DNA from: QHXW01 sp035297145
GTDB lineage: Bacteria; Acidobacteriota; Terriglobia; Bryobacterales; Bryobacteraceae
Direction: 5' to 3'
Assembly (NCBI GenBank): GCA_035297145.1
Contig: DATGZN010000096.1
Span: 1 to 64,000 of the forward strand
Length of the DNA: 64,000 bases
Shown here: positions 10,521 to 18,946 of the stretch, piece after piece
Position numbering within the stretch: the stretch's first letter is position 1
Layout of the letters: every line of letters begins with the position of its first letter
The notes under the pieces: generated by a model
The model's input: the letters and a program-made list of their open reading frames with translations, nothing else
Told to the model about the DNA's origin: nothing
The model's database searches: none
Translations under genes and position numbers: made by a program

Positions 10521-12048
10521 CGAATCGAACGTCGCTGCTCTTGGACACCATCGAATGCTTTTCGAACGCCGTCTGCTTATCGGGATAGTCGGTGCGGAAA
10601 TGAGCGCCACGGCTTTCCTGACGTGCGAGTGCACAGCGCGCGATTAGCCACACGACGGTGTGGATATTCCGCAGACAGAACTCCGACAGACCGGCGTGCG
10701 GATTCGGCTCCAGACGATCGGTCTCCAGCACTCTGCGTGCGTCATCCAGTTGATCGCCGGTGCGAATGATGCCGCATTTCCGCCAGGCAAGGCGGCGGAT
10801 CTGCGCTTCGGTAGTGCAGGGGAATAGCGGCTCCGGAGGTTCGATCGCGGAGAAATTGGCAGAGCGCGCCCCGGATTCGCGCATGGACCGGCCGGCGCGC
10901 GCGCCGAACACCACACCTTCGAGCAGCGAATTGCTGGCGAGGCGGTTGGCTCCATGCACGCCCGTGCAGGCCGCTTCGCCCGCGGCGTAGAGACCTTGCA
11001 GGCTGGTGCGGCCGTCGAGATCGGTGCGGACGCCACCCATGGCATAGTGCGCGGCGGGATGCACCGGGGCGGGCTGTGTTGCCAGGTCGATTTCGTATTG
11101 CAGGCAGGTTTCGTAGATGCGGGGAAAACGAGAACGAATGAAATGTCCGCCGCGATGCCTGAGGTCGAGAAAGACGTGCGGCTCACCAGTGGCGCGCATT
11201 TCCGCGACGATGGCGCGCGCGACCACATCGCGCGGCGCCAGCTCTTCGAGGCGGTGATAACGGCGCATGAAGCGCTCGCCGCGCATGTTGAGGAGGCGGG
11301 CGCCCTCGCCGCGCAGCGCCTCCGACAACAGAAATCGCGGCGCGCCTTCGACGTGGAGAGCCGTGGGATGGAACTGCACGAATTCGATATCGCCGATTTC
11401 GGCTCCGGCGCGCCAAGCCATGGCCACGCCATCGCCCGTCGCCACGTCGGGATTGGTGGTTTCGAGATAAACGCGGCCCAGGCCGCCGGTGGCCAGCAGA
11501 ACCGCGCGTGCGAAGATCGAACGGCGTTCGTGCGCCATCTCATCGAACACCACCGCGCCGCACACCTCGCCGTTGCCGACTAGCAGGTCCGTAATGGCCG
11601 CGTAGCTTTGGAAATGGATGTTGGGTAGAGACACGGCCTTCTGATAAAGCGTGCGCGCGATCTCACGGCCCGTGGAATCGCCATGTGCGTGTAAAATGCG
11701 CCGGCGGCTGTGCGCGCCTTCCTGCGTGAAGGCGAGTTTCGCACCCTCGCGATCGAACTCGGCGCCCCACTCGATGAGCTGCTGAATGGCCGGGGGACCT
11801 TCTTCAACGAGGGTGTGCACGGCGCTGCGATCGCATAGCCCGTCCCCGGCGGCGATGGTGTCCTGCTCGTGCAGTTCGACTTCATCATCATCGCTCAACG
11901 CAACGGCGATGCCGCCCTGCGCATACTCCGATGAGGACTCGCGCAGCGTGTCTTTGGCGATCACCAATACCTCGCCGGCCGCCGCCAACTCGATGGCCGC
12001 GCGCAATCCGGCTACGCCAGCGCCGACCACGAGGAAATCCGGATTCAT
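10516..12048 (-). CDS. nadB: L-aspartate oxidase NadB
   Basis: FAD enzyme converting L-aspartate to iminoaspartate, the first step of de novo NAD synthesis. The dinucleotide-binding GAGVAG is at residues 9-14. Family motifs follow: SSEYAQGGIAVAL, the active-site GAHSRRRILHAHGDSTG region and the HPAAHYAMGGVRTD motif. The C-terminal helical domain is shorter than the E. coli protein but complete at 510 aa. ATG 12048 is the only sensible start. No nadA or nadC lies nearby, so the pathway genes are scattered. Downstream genes hslVU are co-directional but separated by 138 bases. Confidence 0.96.
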   Translation of the reverse strand: MNPDFLVVGAGVAGLRAAIELAAAGEVLVIAKDTLRESSSEYAQGGIAVALSDDDEVELHEQDTIAAGDGLCDRSAVHTLVEEGPPAIQQLIEWGAEFDREGAKLAFTQEGAHSRRRILHAHGDSTGREIARTLYQKAVSLPNIHFQSYAAITDLLVGNGEVCGAVVFDEMAHERRSIFARAVLLATGGLGRVYLETTNPDVATGDGVAMAWRAGAEIGDIEFVQFHPTALHVEGAPRFLLSEALRGEGARLLNMRGERFMRRYHRLEELAPRDVVARAIVAEMRATGEPHVFLDLRHRGGHFIRSRFPRIYETCLQYEIDLATQPAPVHPAAHYAMGGVRTDLDGRTSLQGLYAAGEAACTGVHGANRLASNSLLEGVVFGARAGRSMRESGARSANFSAIEPPEPLFPCTTEAQIRRLAWRKCGIIRTGDQLDDARRVLETDRLEPNPHAGLSEFCLRNIHTVVWLIARCALARQESRGAHFRTDYPDKQTAFEKHSMVSKSSDVRFV

Positions 12049-12086
12049 TGGTTATTGCAATGGTAGCAGGCGGGATGACGATTCAA

Positions 12087-12111
12087 CGCCGAGCCGCGGA
12101 GATCGCCGAGG
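12087..12111. repeat. Degenerate CGCxGAGx octamer repeat
   Basis: Two to three near-copies of CGCCGAGC / CGCGGAGA / CGCCGAGG lie end to end with a spacing of 8-9 bases in the gap between nadB and the SDR gene. The same unit recurs at 17979-18002 (complementary orientation) and 32377-32400. Confidence 0.5.
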
Positions 12112-12121
12112 ACGTCGAAAC

Positions 12122-12928
12122 CTAGGCGCCGGGTTGCAATAGAGTCGCGAAACTCGATCCTGTTAGCGACTGGCCACCGTCGCAGACGAAAACTCCACCC
12201 GTTATGTACGCCGCGGCATCGCTTGAGAGAAAAAGCGCCAGATCGGCGATCTCGTCTTTGGTGGCGAAGCGGCGCAACGGGATGGATGCGGCGAGCTTGG
12301 CGTGGATTTCCTGGGTAGGCGCGAGACGGCGCATGCCTTCGGTATCGGCTACGGGTCCGGGCGAAATGACGTTCAAACGAACTCCCGCGCCACCCCATTC
12401 GATGGCCAGCGTCTTGATCAGAATGTCGATTCCAGCTTTGCCCGCGCACACGTGAGCTTGCAGCGGGATGGGACGAAAGGCGTGAGTGGCCGAGATGGCA
12501 ATCACGGATGCTCCCGGTTTCCGCAGGTGCTCATAAGCGGCGCGGCAGGAATTGAACGTGCCGAGCAGATCAATATCAATCACAGCCTTGAAACCGTTGG
12601 CGGACATGCCGAGCGCGGGGGCTGGGAAGTTTCCGGCAGCGCCACAAAGCAAAATGTCGATTTCGCCGTACCGTTCGCGGGTCTTCTGCAACGCGCCGGC
12701 AAGAGCTTCGTAATTGCGCACGTCTGCCGCGAATCCCGAAGCTTCGCCACCGGCGTGCTGGATTCCAGCGGCGGCCCCGTCGAGCTTCTCCTGCGTGCGC
12801 CCGACCAGCGCCACCTTTGCACCCTGCTGCGCGAAACGCTCCGCGATGCGCAGGCAAATGCCGCTGCCGCCACCGGTGATAAACACGACTTTGCCGGTAA
12901 ATAGGGAGTCACGAAAAACGGTGGTCAT
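12122..12928 (-). CDS. Short-chain dehydrogenase, 2,4-dienoyl-CoA reductase-like
   Basis: NADP-type Rossmann SDR of 268 aa with TGGGSGI at residues 18-24. The usual SDR catalytic Tyr-xxx-Lys is not present: the lysine is kept in HVCAGKAG, but the position four residues earlier is Val. The same absence of the canonical Tyr is a hallmark of the 2,4-dienoyl-CoA reductase branch, and the overall pattern (CGAAGNFPAPALGMSANGF, LAIEWGGAGVRLNVISPGP) fits that branch, which reduces dienoyl-CoA intermediates during unsaturated fatty-acid oxidation. No other beta-oxidation gene is nearby, so the substrate is inferred. Starts at ATG 12928. Confidence 0.82.
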   Translation of the reverse strand: MTTVFRDSLFTGKVVFITGGGSGICLRIAERFAQQGAKVALVGRTQEKLDGAAAGIQHAGGEASGFAADVRNYEALAGALQKTRERYGEIDILLCGAAGNFPAPALGMSANGFKAVIDIDLLGTFNSCRAAYEHLRKPGASVIAISATHAFRPIPLQAHVCAGKAGIDILIKTLAIEWGGAGVRLNVISPGPVADTEGMRRLAPTQEIHAKLAASIPLRRFATKDEIADLALFLSSDAAAYITGGVFVCDGGQSLTGSSFATLLQPGA

Positions 12929-12959
12929 GAGAGGCCTCAGCCCAAGCTATTGTAGCTTG

Positions 12960-14210
12960 TCAACTCGCCACCTCGGCTTCCCCGCGCAGCGCCGTTTGCG
13001 GCTCCAGGAAGAACCACACCAGGACGCCGAGCAAGGCGAAAGCGCCGCCGAAATACAAACCCGAAGACCAGCCGAACCAATGCGCGAGGAGCGGGGTCAC
13101 AGTTGGCGCCAGCATCCCGCCGATATTGCCGCCGGTGTTGAAGATCGCGCCGCCAGTACCGGAATGCTTACCGCTGGCATCGATGGCCGCGGCCCAGAAA
13201 GGTGCGTCCGTGGCCGAGGCGAAGCCCAGTGAAAGGCAGAGCAATATCACTGTCGGGGCCGTTCCGGTAACGTTCGAGCCGATCATCACCAGAATGGCGC
13301 TGATCGTCATACATCCGACTACTACCATACGGCGTCCATTGCGCAAACCGAAGCGCGTTCCGAGCTTGTCGGAAGCCCAGCCACCAGTCGGGGTGAACAG
13401 GATCCAGGCGATCCACATCAGCGTCGTGTAGATGGCGCTCTGGTCCATGCCCATTTTGCGAATCTGCCCGAAATAGTAATAGAGCCAGAAAAAGAAAATG
13501 TATTCAAAGTAGTTGGCCGTAACGTAGCCCGCGGTGACCAGCATCAGGTCTCGATTTGTGAACAGGTCTTTCCAGGGGGTGGGCACCCGGCTCTGAAGAG
13601 TGTGCGGACGATTCTCTACGGGTGGGTAGTCGCGCACATACCAATACCAGACACCGGCGAGCGCGGCGCTGCCAACTCCCGCCAACAGAAAAGAACCGCG
13701 CCAGCCGTAATGCGCGCGCATCCACGAAAACAGAAGAGGAGTGCAGGCGCCCCCAAAACCCGCTCCGGACGCGATCCAGCCCCACACGCGCGCTCTCGCA
13801 TGGGGCGCGTTCCAGTTTGCGCTCATTCTGCCGGCGGCGGGATACATGGGCGATGCGCAAATGCCAGTGGCGAGCCGGATGACCAAAAACGAGGCCACCA
13901 CTCCGATGTATGTTCCAAGTCGCGGCGAGCCGCCCAGGGCTGTTAAGGCAGTGAACAGCCCCGTTCCGAACGCCATGACCGCCAGCGACACGCGGGGGCC
14001 GGCAACGTCGGTGAAACAGCCACCGGGTATCATCATGATGGCGTAGCTGAATAAGTACGCAGAATAGATCGTTCCCATCTGCGTCTCGGAAACCGAGAAT
14101 TCCTTCATGATGCCAGGACCGGCGATGGTGATGATGATGCGGTCGATATACGTCATCACGCTCAGCAAGACCATCAGGAAGACGACGCCGGTGCGGCGGG
14201 GATGGATCAT
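12960..14210 (-). CDS. MFS transporter, anion:cation symporter (hexuronate-like) type
   Basis: A 416-aa integral membrane protein with about twelve hydrophobic segments. The first segment MTYIDRIIITIAGPGIMKEF and the following SETQMGTIYSAYLFSYAIMM are characteristic of the ACS branch, whose members carry hexuronates, galactonate, phthalate or other organic anions. The loop after TM2 has a DVAGPRVS version of the MFS motif. It is 32 bases downstream of nothing on the minus strand except the small secreted gene, and its stop is 31 bases before the SDR start, so the two could share a transcript. Substrate cannot be fixed from sequence. Confidence 0.85.
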   Translation of the reverse strand: MIHPRRTGVVFLMVLLSVMTYIDRIIITIAGPGIMKEFSVSETQMGTIYSAYLFSYAIMMIPGGCFTDVAGPRVSLAVMAFGTGLFTALTALGGSPRLGTYIGVVASFLVIRLATGICASPMYPAAGRMSANWNAPHARARVWGWIASGAGFGGACTPLLFSWMRAHYGWRGSFLLAGVGSAALAGVWYWYVRDYPPVENRPHTLQSRVPTPWKDLFTNRDLMLVTAGYVTANYFEYIFFFWLYYYFGQIRKMGMDQSAIYTTLMWIAWILFTPTGGWASDKLGTRFGLRNGRRMVVVGCMTISAILVMIGSNVTGTAPTVILLCLSLGFASATDAPFWAAAIDASGKHSGTGGAIFNTGGNIGGMLAPTVTPLLAHWFGWSSGLYFGGAFALLGVLVWFFLEPQTALRGEAEVAS

Positions 14211-14287
14211 GGCGATAGATCGAGCGCGATGTGTTCCGTGACCGCTCGCCTGGACGCGCGGCCGGAAGGCACTATATCACAACGGCC

Positions 14288-14593
14288 TTACTTGGCCGCG
14301 GCGATGGATTGGACCTGGATGGTTTTGCCGTTGAGGGTGCCAGTGACCTTCACTTTTTGGGCAGCAAACTTCTCCGGCGTCTTCTGATCGCTCAGTTCAT
14401 ATACGTTATCGCCCACGATCAGCGCATACTTCGATCCGTCTTTGACGCACGCGGTAACGCACTTTGCGTCGGGCTTGACGCCCATCATGGAGTGATCTTT
14501 ACCGCACATGGCGTCGGTGATGACGCCGGTGAAAGTCTGAGGAGCCGCCGAGAGAGCCAGGGCGGCGGCGAGGAGAATGAGTGTCTTTTTCAT
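14288..14593 (-). CDS. Small exported protein, function unknown
   Basis: I start this at ATG 14593, giving a 101-aa precursor with a clear signal peptide (MKKTLILLAAALALSAAP). The mature domain has two cysteine-containing motifs, DAMCGKDH and AKCVTACVKDGSKYALI, and then a beta-rich LSDQKTPEKFAAQKVKVTGTLNG stretch that looks like a small OB-like barrel. Similar small periplasmic proteins are common in Acidobacteriota. The start codon overlaps the stop of the HemQ-like gene (ATGA), so it is translationally coupled to it. Function unknown; the Cys-His motif could bind metal. Confidence 0.8.
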   Translation of the reverse strand: MKKTLILLAAALALSAAPQTFTGVITDAMCGKDHSMMGVKPDAKCVTACVKDGSKYALIVGDNVYELSDQKTPEKFAAQKVKVTGTLNGKTIQVQSIAAAK

Positions 14594-15297
14594 AGTTGAC
14601 TCTGCCAAACTGCCTTTCCGATGAAGAATGGTCCCATCTGTTGGATGTATTGCGAAGTCTGCCTGGTTTTTCGCATGGATTGCACGCAGGCCGACAACGG
14701 AAAGAGTTCCGACCCGATCAGCCCAATCACGAAATCGTTGTCATTCTTGTCCAGTCCGAAGCAAGCCAGGCGGACATCGCGGGCCAGACCGGACTCGCCG
14801 AACGAATGGCCGATCTTGCCGTGCTCGCGCAGGATCGGCGTTAGCTCTTCCGGCGGCAGGGCTGAGAATGCGCCGGAGCGCCGCAACGGATACCAGACGG
14901 CCCAAGGCCATTCCGCGTCCGTTACGGTGCGCTTGGGCCTTTCAAGGAGCCAGTCATCAAGATCGGGTTCATGGCCCAGAGCGTACGTGCGGCCGAGCAT
15001 CGAATATTCCAGCTTGGGCGTCAGCGCGGCGAATTCGGGTTTCAGCAGGAATTCGCGCAGACGGCCAACGAAGAAGCCGGCGTCATCGCTCCAACTGAGC
15101 AGGCCGACGCCGCGTGGATCATTGGCATCGAGGTAGAGCACGCCGGGCAATCGTTCCTCACGGAGCGCGCGCACGAGCGATGCCGTATCCTCAGCGTCGC
15201 CGAAAGCCAAAAGCTGCATGAAAAGCCGTCGATCGGAAGTCTGCTGTACTCCGTCGCGGACGCCGCCCTTTTCGCGGAGGTCCAGTTTTTCACTCAT
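14590..15297 (-). CDS. hemQ: Chlorite-dismutase-family haem protein, probable coproheme decarboxylase HemQ
   Basis: HemQ converts coproheme to haem b by oxidative decarboxylation. The 235-aa protein has the family's double ferredoxin-like fold signature: WYPLRRSGAFSALPPEE, then REHGKIGHSF with the proximal-histidine region, and a closing GPFFIGKAV. The Tyr-Pro pair in WYPLRR lies where HemQ has its catalytic tyrosine, and the position of the arginine used by true chlorite dismutases is not evident. I start at ATG 15297; the open frame continues upstream to 15618 but would add 107 unrelated residues across the divergent arsR promoter. Together with the FeS-type HemH this points to the coproporphyrin-dependent haem pathway. 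Confidence 0.85.
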   Translation of the reverse strand: MSEKLDLREKGGVRDGVQQTSDRRLFMQLLAFGDAEDTASLVRALREERLPGVLYLDANDPRGVGLLSWSDDAGFFVGRLREFLLKPEFAALTPKLEYSMLGRTYALGHEPDLDDWLLERPKRTVTDAEWPWAVWYPLRRSGAFSALPPEELTPILREHGKIGHSFGESGLARDVRLACFGLDKNDNDFVIGLIGSELFPLSACVQSMRKTRQTSQYIQQMGPFFIGKAVWQSQL

Positions 15298-15354
15298 CGT
15301 TCCAGGTACCAGTTTGGCACAGGCTTTCCCGCGCCGCGATTTTACATTCCTGAC

Positions 15355-15403
15355 TTGACAGCCCACGTCCCAGGCGCATATATTCAACCGAGTGGTTGAA
15401 TAT
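15355..15403 (+). promoter_or_regulatory. arsR promoter with overlapping palindromic operator
   Basis: TTGACA at 15355-15360, then 18 bases, then TATATT at 15379-15384 form a near-consensus promoter. A perfect inverted repeat with 10-base arms covers 15380-15389 and 15394-15403 around GAGT, with core AACC(N4)GGTT, the form expected for an ArsR-family dimer. It overlaps the -10 box, so binding would block transcription. The predicted transcript begins within one or two bases of the GTG at 15392, so the message is probably leaderless. Confidence 0.85.
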
Positions 15404-15757
15404 GACAGCGTAGCGCTGGATCGCATTTTTGCCGCAGTCGCCGACCCGACCCGGCGCGCGATTCTGGCCGGGCTGGCCCGGAAGCCGGCCACGATTACAG
15501 AAATCGCCGCGCCCTTTCCGGTGTCGTTGAACGCGATCTCAAAACATATTCTGGTGCTGGAGCGGGCGGGCCTGATCGAGCGCCAAATCGAGGGCCGTGA
15601 ACATCGCTGCCGGCTCAACCCGGCGCCCTTGCGCCATGCGTCGGCATGGCTGGAACATTACCGCAAGTTCTGGGATGTGCGCTTGGATGCCCTGGAGCAA
15701 CACATCCTGTCAAAGCGAAAAAAGAAAGAACGAGCACCGCATGGCCGACGTGATTGA
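15392..15757 (+). CDS. ArsR-family transcriptional repressor
   Basis: A 121-aa winged-helix regulator. VADPTRRAILAGLARKPATITEIA and SLNAISKHILVLERAGLIER form the helix-turn-helix; there is no Cys metal-binding motif, so it belongs to the metal-independent, autorepressing group usually paired with an SRPBCC/AHSA1 protein. That partner gene follows with a 17-base overlap. The start GTG 15392 lies inside the operator loop; no in-frame alternative preserves the first helix, and the nearby ATG at 15402 is out of frame. Expected to repress its own operon through the palindrome at 15380-15403. Confidence 0.9.
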   Translation: MVEYDSVALDRIFAAVADPTRRAILAGLARKPATITEIAAPFPVSLNAISKHILVLERAGLIERQIEGREHRCRLNPAPLRHASAWLEHYRKFWDVRLDALEQHILSKRKKKERAPHGRRD

Positions 15758-16220
15758 AGAAACCGATGACCGGCTGGTCATTCGCAAGCTGATCCCCGCA
15801 TCTCGCGAAGAGGTATTTGCGGCCTGGAGCGACCCGGAGAGCATACGCCATTGGATGTGCCCGGGTGACGTCATTCTGGCAGAAGCGCAGCTCGATTTTC
15901 GCGTGGGCGGACACTTCCGCATCATCATGAAGGGCGAACGCGAGGACTACGATCACAACGGGATATTTCAGGTAATCGAGCCGCCGTCGAAATTGAGCTT
16001 CACGTGGATTTCCAAGGGCACAGATCTCAAGACCACGCTCGTGACCGTTGAGCTTTTCGAGCGTGAGGGCGCGACGGAGCTGATCCTGACGCATGAACGC
16101 TTCCCGTCAGCCGACCGCGTGCGGCAGCACAAGGGTGGTTGGAGGCAGATTGCGGACCGCCTTGCGGAGCATTTGCGGGCTGTCAAAACCCGAGGCCATG
16201 AGCACAGCACGCGGAATTGA
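15741..16220 (+). CDS. SRPBCC (AHSA1-type) domain protein
   Basis: A 159-aa START/Bet v1-fold protein. ATG 15741 gives MADVIEE followed by the family's RKLIPASREEVFAAWSDPESIRHWM opening; the central IFQVIEPPSKLSFTW and the final GWRQIADRLAEHL helix are typical of AHSA1 proteins. The fold has a hydrophobic pocket for a small ligand. It overlaps the end of arsR by 17 bases in another frame, so the two are co-expressed; in this very common gene pair the SRPBCC protein may sense or bind the signal that relieves repression, which is inference. Confidence 0.88.
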   Translation: MADVIEETDDRLVIRKLIPASREEVFAAWSDPESIRHWMCPGDVILAEAQLDFRVGGHFRIIMKGEREDYDHNGIFQVIEPPSKLSFTWISKGTDLKTTLVTVELFEREGATELILTHERFPSADRVRQHKGGWRQIADRLAEHLRAVKTRGHEHSTRN

Positions 16221-16260
16221 GATGGCGAAACTCGACTATTATTGATTCAGGAGGCCCGCC

Positions 16261-16488
16261 TTGTGCAGAAGTATTAAGGTTTTGCGAAAGCCGGGAGCGC
16301 CAAGAGCATCGGCGGAAGAGTTGAACGCCGCCGCGCTCCAGTTCGTGCGCAAGATCAGCGGATACCGTCAACCGTCCCAAGCCAACCAGCAAGTCTTCGA
16401 TCTCGCCGTCGCGGAAGTCGCCGATGCCAGCCGGCGTTTGCTTGACTCGCTGGCAAGTCTCAAGAAGAGCCGCGCGGCCGGGCAATAG
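16261..16488 (+). CDS. DUF2277 family protein
   Basis: A 75-aa cytosolic protein matching the DUF2277 pattern MCRSIKVL ... AALQFVRKISGYRQPSQANQ ... FDLAVAEVA. The start is TTG 16261: AGGAGG lies at 16249-16254, six bases upstream, and the conserved MCR opening of the family is only obtained with this codon. No catalytic motif is evident. It follows the SRPBCC gene by 40 bases in the same direction and converges with the anti-sigma gene, four bases away. Confidence 0.82.
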   Translation: MCRSIKVLRKPGAPRASAEELNAAALQFVRKISGYRQPSQANQQVFDLAVAEVADASRRLLDSLASLKKSRAAGQ

Positions 16489-16492
16489 CCGC

Positions 16493-17224
16493 TTATAGCG
16501 CCGCGGCGATCAGTGGCGTTGACGTCGGCGCCGCCGACCCGGCCTCCGGCTCGAGGGTGACCGCAATCGCCGCGGCACTGGCCATGTCCACTGCTCCCTT
16601 GCGCAAGTACATGGCGGTGCCATCGCTCTGGGACTGGAACAAACCGGCAGGCGCCGGCGCGCCGGTTTTGGGGACGATCCACATTTCGTAAATTTTGCCG
16701 GATGGCGCCGGCGTCAAATTGGACGCCAGCAGCAGAACGCCTTGTTGCGGATTGACGAACACGCGCCCTCGCGGCTTGGGTGCATTCTCACCGAACACGA
16801 CCTGCTTGGCCGCCGGATCGTTCATGAGCGCGAAAGCTTCCGTGAGCCGAGCCAACTCCACCGTCTTGCGCTGCTCTTCGGTGCGGATCTGGGTGAGGAT
16901 TCGCGCCTGCTCGCGCCGTGAAACACCTAGCCACAACGCCAACACCGCGAGGCCCACCATCGCCACGGCCCAGGGCACTGCCCAGTTCCAGCCCCGCTTG
17001 GGCTCGCCGACCATGTTCACGACCTTCGCGCGAAGACGCGCGGGCGGGTGCGCTTCCGGTGCAATCAACGCCAGCGAGGTCATTCGATCGCGCGCGCGGC
17101 GCACGCCATCGACACACGGGTCATCCGGCCGGCGCAAATGTGCGTCCAGCTCCGTGCGCTCTTCGGCATCCAGCGCCCCGAGCGCGTAGAGTTCGTATTG
17201 ATCGCGCAGCTCGTCGCAGTTCAT
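16493..17224 (-). CDS. Anti-sigma factor, RskA type
   Basis: Membrane-bound inhibitor of the ECF sigma factor encoded just upstream. The N-terminal cytosolic domain (about 1-85) starts MNCDELRDQYELYALGALDAEER and has HLRRPDDPC, a variant of the zinc-finger-like anti-sigma motif. One membrane helix covers about 92-110 (AVPWAVAMVGLAVLALWLGV). The C-terminal periplasmic domain contains VNPQQGVLLLASNL and YEMWIVPKTGAPAPAGLF, the classic RskA fold. Length 243 aa. It overlaps the sigma gene by four bases, ensuring stoichiometric synthesis; release of sigma presumably needs regulated proteolysis. Confidence 0.92.
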   Translation of the reverse strand: MNCDELRDQYELYALGALDAEERTELDAHLRRPDDPCVDGVRRARDRMTSLALIAPEAHPPARLRAKVVNMVGEPKRGWNWAVPWAVAMVGLAVLALWLGVSRREQARILTQIRTEEQRKTVELARLTEAFALMNDPAAKQVVFGENAPKPRGRVFVNPQQGVLLLASNLTPAPSGKIYEMWIVPKTGAPAPAGLFQSQSDGTAMYLRKGAVDMASAAAIAVTLEPEAGSAAPTSTPLIAAAL

Positions 17225-17814
17225 GCCGTCACTGCCTTTACATCCAAGTCATCCCGCAGGTTCTTGAGCGCGGTGCGGACCCAGGTCTTGACCGTGCCGA
17301 GCGGCTGGCCCATCCGTTCCGCCATCTCGGTTTGCGAAAGTCCCTCGAAGTACGCCAGCTCGATGACGTGCCGCTGGTTTTCATTGAGCCGCTCGAGCGC
17401 CGCGCGCACACGCCGCGCCCGGTCCTGGCTCAAAACATTTGCTTCGAAATTCACGAACACCGCGGGCTGTTCGGCGTATTCCAGCTCTAACGCGCCGCGT
17501 GCCATCTTGCCGCCGGAGGACCGGACATAGTCGATGGCCCGGTTGCGCGCCACCGCCAGCAACCACGGTCCCAGCGCGCCGCGTTCCGCGTCGAATCCCT
17601 GCGACCGGTTCCACACGCGCAAGAAAGTCTCCTGCACCAGGTCTTCCGCCACGCCGGTATCCCGCACCACTCGATAGATCAGCGAATACGCCAGCTTGCC
17701 GTAGCGGTCATACAACTCGCCCAAGGCGGCCGGCTCGCGGCGCTGCAAGCGCTTGGCAAGGTCGCCATCGTCGCCCTCCACGTAAATGGCAAATAGCAGT
17801 GGCAGCAGCGTCAT
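17221..17814 (-). CDS. ECF RNA polymerase sigma factor (SigK-like)
   Basis: A 197-aa ECF sigma factor. Region 2 includes LYDRYGKLAYSLIYRVVRDTGVAEDLVQETFLRVW and the DNA-melting part PWLLAVARNRAIDYVR; region 4 is LNENQRHVIELAYFEGLSQTEMAERMGQPLGTVKTWVRTAL. Pairing with RskA places it in the SigK group, which controls envelope or oxidative-stress genes in other bacteria. ATG 17814 has GAGGA nine bases upstream; an internal GTG twelve codons in is also possible. Its promoter should lie in 17815-17935, where AT-rich TATATA stretches occur, but I cannot assign a self-recognised motif. Confidence 0.93.
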   Translation of the reverse strand: MTLLPLLFAIYVEGDDGDLAKRLQRREPAALGELYDRYGKLAYSLIYRVVRDTGVAEDLVQETFLRVWNRSQGFDAERGALGPWLLAVARNRAIDYVRSSGGKMARGALELEYAEQPAVFVNFEANVLSQDRARRVRAALERLNENQRHVIELAYFEGLSQTEMAERMGQPLGTVKTWVRTALKNLRDDLDVKAVTA

Positions 17815-17978
17815 CAGTCGAAGTCCTCAGCCCTGGGGCATCGCGCATCGCGCCATCCAACTATATATACGCTGCCGCGGCGTGCTTTGGATGGATCCGC
17901 CATATATAAGGTGGCAATCTCGTCACTAACCGCCCGCGATTATAGCAAGACGCGAAGAAGCTCAAAGAAAGGGCTTTC

Positions 17979-18002
17979 TCGGCGCCTCGGCGTCTCGGCG
18001 TT
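17979..18002. repeat. Period-8 TCGGCGNN repeat
   Basis: TCGGCG occurs three times exactly eight bases apart (17979, 17987, 17995). Its reverse complement gives CGCCGAGx units like those at 12087 and 32377. It sits just beyond the stop of the exported protein gene at 18010, in the 195-base gap before the sigma-factor gene; nothing else is recognised in that gap. Confidence 0.75.
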
Positions 18003-18009
18003 TAGTTTC

Positions 18010-18843
18010 TTACTTTGGCGAAGCCTGCTCTGTCGCCACCATGCGCGAGTCCGTCTGAAACTTCCGGAAATTCTTGTAGCTGGTCTCCTGTTGAACGTGG
18101 AGCTGCTTGAGAATGCCCAGTCGCGCCGATGCGGTTATCGAGATCCAACGCGGCAGCCAGACCTCGTCGTTCACCCGCGTCTCATCGAGGGCGATGTGCG
18201 CGCCTTTATCCAGCCGCACCAGGAACAATCCCCATGAAATCGGATCGATCACTTCCGCGTCCAGCTTTACCCAGTGGTAGGTCCGCTGGTCGATCCACAG
18301 CCTGCCGCGGACGTGTGGCAGAATCTTCGCATCCCGGCTACGCGCGTGATAGTCGCGACGCGGCTCCGCATCCACAATCCAGACCTCGTGTCCATCTACG
18401 CGATCCTCACCGGCAATCTTGAAATCGAAGGCCTCGGCCACCTCGTGCATGGTCTCCTGCTGGCGCCGGCGCCGCTTTTCGTAGTCCGCGATCCGGCGTT
18501 CGCGCTCGGCCGGCGTTTCCTTCATCCGCTCCGCGATACTCTTCTCCAGCTTCTCCTGTTCCTTCTTTTCCTCGGCGGGCGGGAGAGGGTGGTCATCGCG
18601 CTCCACCAATCTTTCGTAAGGTGAACCATCGAGCAACGTGATGTCGTAAGTTTTCACTTCTTTCGACTTCACTTGGCCCGCGGAATCCAGACGCCGCTCT
18701 TCCGTGCGTTCCAGGAAAGTGTAGTTGCGCGCAATTTTCCAGTTGTCCTCGCCCGCCGTTACCGACCGCTCCACAATCTCGTGCGCATCCGGTGTCTGAG
18801 CCGCAGCAACGCTTGCGATCGCGAGCGCAATCGCCATACGCAT
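18010..18843 (-). CDS. Exported protein of unknown function (outer-membrane-sorting-like)
   Basis: ATG 18843 gives a 277-aa precursor with signal peptide MRMAIALAIASVAAAQ. The mature part begins DAHEIVERSVTAGEDNW, then has a long charged coiled-coil-prone segment (about 100-150, rich in Glu, Lys and Arg) and a C-terminal beta-rich domain with VDGHEVWIVDAEPRRDY, GRLWIDQRTYHWVKLDAEV and WLPRWISITASARL. That C-terminal pattern resembles LolA/LppX-like or outer-membrane-sorting lipoprotein folds, common in Acidobacteriota; the assignment is tentative. A further 24 residues upstream would precede the signal peptide and are left out. It diverges from the lysine-rich peptide unit. Confidence 0.72.
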   Translation of the reverse strand: MRMAIALAIASVAAAQTPDAHEIVERSVTAGEDNWKIARNYTFLERTEERRLDSAGQVKSKEVKTYDITLLDGSPYERLVERDDHPLPPAEEKKEQEKLEKSIAERMKETPAERERRIADYEKRRRRQQETMHEVAEAFDFKIAGEDRVDGHEVWIVDAEPRRDYHARSRDAKILPHVRGRLWIDQRTYHWVKLDAEVIDPISWGLFLVRLDKGAHIALDETRVNDEVWLPRWISITASARLGILKQLHVQQETSYKNFRKFQTDSRMVATEQASPK

Positions 18844-18908
18844 GCTCGAATGTACGCGCCGGGGAGGGTCTGAGTTGCGGTTTCGGGGTCGCGATATGCA
18901 TTTTTCTC

Positions 18909-18937
18909 TTGACATTCTTCCCGAACCACCTTATATA
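18909..18937 (+). promoter_or_regulatory. Near-consensus sigma-70 promoter for the lysine-rich peptide
   Basis: TTGACA at 18909-18914 and TATATA at 18932-18937 are separated by exactly 17 bases. A transcription start near 18944 would give a leader of about 50 bases carrying the hairpin and ribosome binding site described next. Confidence 0.8.
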
Positions 18938-18946
18938 TGAATCACA

